Assembly: GCF_019204025.1 (NCBI RefSeq)
Contig: NZ_JAGSPB010000002.1
Coordinates: 1,054,001 to 1,118,000, forward strand
DNA from: Erythrobacter ani
GTDB taxonomy: Bacteria > Pseudomonadota > Alphaproteobacteria > Sphingomonadales > Sphingomonadaceae
Length of the DNA: 64,000 nucleotides
Direction of reading: 5' to 3'
The position numbers were made by a program, and so were the translations under genes. Each line of letters begins with the position of its first letter. Position 1 is the stretch's first letter. Positions 62,292 through 64,000 of the stretch are shown here, piece by piece. Below the pieces are notes generated by a model. The model was not told where the DNA came from and ran no database searches. It saw nothing but the letters and a program-made list of their open reading frames with translations.

Positions 62292-63769
62292 TGGATTTCT
62301 CCTCTTCCTTTGCACTGATTGCGCCCGAACTGCTCCTTACCGGTACCGGTCTGGCGCTGCTCATGGTGGCCGCATGGGGCGGCGACAAGGCTGCGCGGTT
62401 CGTCGCAATTGCAGCGGTGACGGCGTTGTTCGGCGCGGGCTTCATGCTCGTGCCCGGCCTTCACTTCGGCACCGATGGGCCCGAAACGATCGCATTCGGC
62501 GGGCTCATGCGCGTCGATAGCTTCGCACTGTTCGCGAAAGCGCTCATTTACCTCGCCGCGATTGCCTGTCTCATGGTTGCCCCGGCATTCTTCAATTCGG
62601 CCGCAGCCGGTCAGGAGCGGGGTCTGCGTTCGGAATATCCCGTGCTTATCCTGTTCGCGGCCCTCGGCATGAGCATCATGGTTTCAGCCGGCGATTTCAT
62701 GACGCTTTACCTCGGCCTCGAGCTAAACAGCCTGGCATCATACGTTCTCGCCGCGATCCTGCGGCGCGACACGCGTTCGGCCGAGGCTGGTCTCAAATAT
62801 TTCGTTCTGGGCGCGCTTGCATCGGGGATCCTGCTCTACGGCATGAGCCTGCTGTACGGTTTTACTGGAGGAACAGACTTTGCGACGGTCCGCGCCGGTC
62901 TGACGGGCGAACTCGCAGTCGGTGCACTGTTCGGGCTGATCTTCGTCCTTGCAGGGCTGGCGTTCAAGATCGCAGCCGTGCCGTTCCATATGTGGACCCC
63001 GGACGTCTATGAGGGCGCTCCGACGCCGGTGACGATGTTCTTTGCCACCGCACCGAAAGTAGCAGCCGTTGCGTTGACTGCGCGCGTAGTGTTCGAAGTG
63101 TTCGGTGCGCAGGTCACCGCTTGGCAGCAAATCGTGATGTTCACCGCGCTCGCTTCGATCATCTTCGGTGCACTGGGAGCGATCGGTCAGGAAAACCTCA
63201 AACGCCTGCTTGCCTATTCGTCCATCAACAATGTCGGCTTCATCCTGCTCGGCCTCGCCGTCGCCAACGAAGCGGGCGCAAGCGCCATGCTGGTCTATCT
63301 GTTTATCTACGTCGCGATGAGCCTCGGCGGATTTACGGCATTGCTGATGCTGCGGAGCGAGGATGGCGACCTGTTTGAAACCTTTGCCGACATTCGCGGA
63401 CTTTCGGTGACCCAACCGGCAATCGCGTGGTGCCTGCTGCTCTTCATGTTCAGCCTCGCCGGAATTCCGCCGCTGCTCGGTTTCTACAGCAAATTCGTAG
63501 TCTTTCAGGCGACGGTTGAAGCGGGCCTGGTAGCGTTTGGTGCGATCGCGATCGCGGCGAGTGTGATCGGCGCATTTTATTACATCAAATTCGTCAAGGT
63601 CATGTTCTTCGATGAGCCGGCCGATGTGGTGAAGGGATCGAGCGGAACCGCGCATTGGGCGCTGCTGTTCCTGACTGCGGCGATCATCTCACCTCTTGGA
63701 TACCTGCTCACACCGTCGCTTACCGATCTTGCCGACAAGGCTGCAGCGGCCCTGTTCCTGGCGGTTTGA
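62291..63769 (+). CDS. nuoN: NADH-quinone oxidoreductase subunit N
   Basis: 492-residue antiporter-like subunit, last of the operon. TLYLGLELNSLASYVLAAILRRD holds the conserved Glu, PFHMWTPDVYEGAPTPVTMFFATAPK the core half-helix, and AYSSINNVGFILLGLA the broken-helix segment. Its ATG shares one base with the nuoM stop; its stop overlaps the TTG of birA. Confidence 0.97.
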   Translation: MDFSSSFALIAPELLLTGTGLALLMVAAWGGDKAARFVAIAAVTALFGAGFMLVPGLHFGTDGPETIAFGGLMRVDSFALFAKALIYLAAIACLMVAPAFFNSAAAGQERGLRSEYPVLILFAALGMSIMVSAGDFMTLYLGLELNSLASYVLAAILRRDTRSAEAGLKYFVLGALASGILLYGMSLLYGFTGGTDFATVRAGLTGELAVGALFGLIFVLAGLAFKIAAVPFHMWTPDVYEGAPTPVTMFFATAPKVAAVALTARVVFEVFGAQVTAWQQIVMFTALASIIFGALGAIGQENLKRLLAYSSINNVGFILLGLAVANEAGASAMLVYLFIYVAMSLGGFTALLMLRSEDGDLFETFADIRGLSVTQPAIAWCLLLFMFSLAGIPPLLGFYSKFVVFQATVEAGLVAFGAIAIAASVIGAFYYIKFVKVMFFDEPADVVKGSSGTAHWALLFLTAAIISPLGYLLTPSLTDLADKAAAALFLAV

Positions 63770-64000
63770 ACCCTGCTACCATCATCACCGTCGTATCCGA
63801 GACGGGATCGACCAACGCCGATCTCGCCGCGGCGATCAGGCGCGGTGAGAGACAATCGGAAGGCGCGTGGCTGGTCGCAGAACGCCAGACCGCTGGCCGT
63901 GGTCGTCAGGGGCGCGAATGGTTCGATGGCTTCGGCAACTTCATGGGTTCGACGGTCGTCGAATTGAAGGAAGGGGACAAGGCACCGGCGACCCTGTCCT
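63766..64000 (+). CDS. birA: Biotin--[acetyl-CoA-carboxylase] ligase, N-terminal part (cut by window end)
   Basis: First 78 residues of a biotin protein ligase that lacks the N-terminal DNA-binding domain. VVSETGSTNADLAA is the conserved start of the catalytic domain and AERQTAGRGRQGREW the biotinyl-AMP-binding GRGRxGR loop, followed by GNFMGSTVV. It starts at TTG 63766, overlapping the nuoN stop; birA after nuoN is a common order in alphaproteobacteria. The 3' part lies outside the window. Confidence 0.9.
   Translation, partial: MNPATIITVVSETGSTNADLAAAIRRGERQSEGAWLVAERQTAGRGRQGREWFDGFGNFMGSTVVELKEGDKAPATLS

Noticed and set aside
1..64000. CRISPR array, IS element, prophage, rRNA or tRNA genes
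   Set aside because: No regularly spaced repeats, transposase or integrase motifs, cloverleaf-like sequences or rRNA signatures were seen on either strand.

Overview
The window looks like chromosome of an alphaproteobacterium of the order Sphingomonadales, most likely the Erythrobacteraceae. This is inferred from protein resemblance, the moderately high GC, frequent ATGA/GTGA gene overlaps, RNase E with a split S1 domain, a prfB without programmed frameshift, and the complete 14-gene alphaproteobacterial nuo operon followed by birA. No rRNA, tRNA, CRISPR array, insertion sequence or prophage was seen. Almost the whole window is coding; only one stretch above 300 bases (33107-33557) lacks a gene.

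Layout. 1-2018: end of dnaE overlapping a membrane-anchored LuxR-type/DUF4019 regulator. 2184-4721: AlkK-like acyl-CoA synthetase, GNAT acetyltransferase and DUF1330 protein. 4819-9528: a small putative lipoprotein, then minus-strand radical SAM protein, moaB, soluble lytic transglycosylase and a uracil-glycosylase-like protein with no cysteines. 9608-17181: ETF-ubiquinone oxidoreductase, ispE, N-formylglutamate amidohydrolase, ilvD, nnr and a TrmA/RlmD-type RNA methyltransferase, mostly overlapping or tightly spaced. 17214-21852: an acyl carrier protein, AMP-forming acyl ligase, PLP decarboxylase and ExeA-like ATPase of the exosortase A (XrtA)-associated type. 22075-22998: a crotonase that closely resembles RpfF, the synthase of the DSF quorum-sensing fatty acid. 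23003-25408: zapE, a hotdog thioesterase and sdhB. 25633-30352: an SDR oxidoreductase, two surface-polysaccharide-type transferases, an NTP transferase and a methyltransferase. 30395-37047: rne, and divergently an N-acetylmuramoyl-alanine amidase and PBP1A. 37168-41729: prfB, a methyltransferase with a lipoprotein signal, and fabA-fabB-fabI. 41744-47001: 2-hydroxyacid dehydrogenase, SH3 protein, thiolase, coniferyl-aldehyde-type dehydrogenase and a glutathione transferase. 47217-63769: nuoA to nuoN, then birA running off the end.

The most interesting parts are: (i) the nuo operon, which carries seven extra genes, each in phase with translational coupling: membrane peptides of 47, about 60, 30, 62 and 92 residues, a 263-residue sulfotransferase between nuoF and nuoG, and a 148-residue unknown protein between nuoH and nuoI; two of the small ones (50174-50317, 51154-51246) are very short and easily missed; (ii) the XrtA-type ACP/ligase/decarboxylase set, which reads as an uncharacterised route for activating and loading an amino-acid-derived group; and (iii) the adjacent RpfF-like gene, which suggests DSF-type fatty-acid signalling. 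All functions are assigned by reading motifs and remembered family features; no database search was run.
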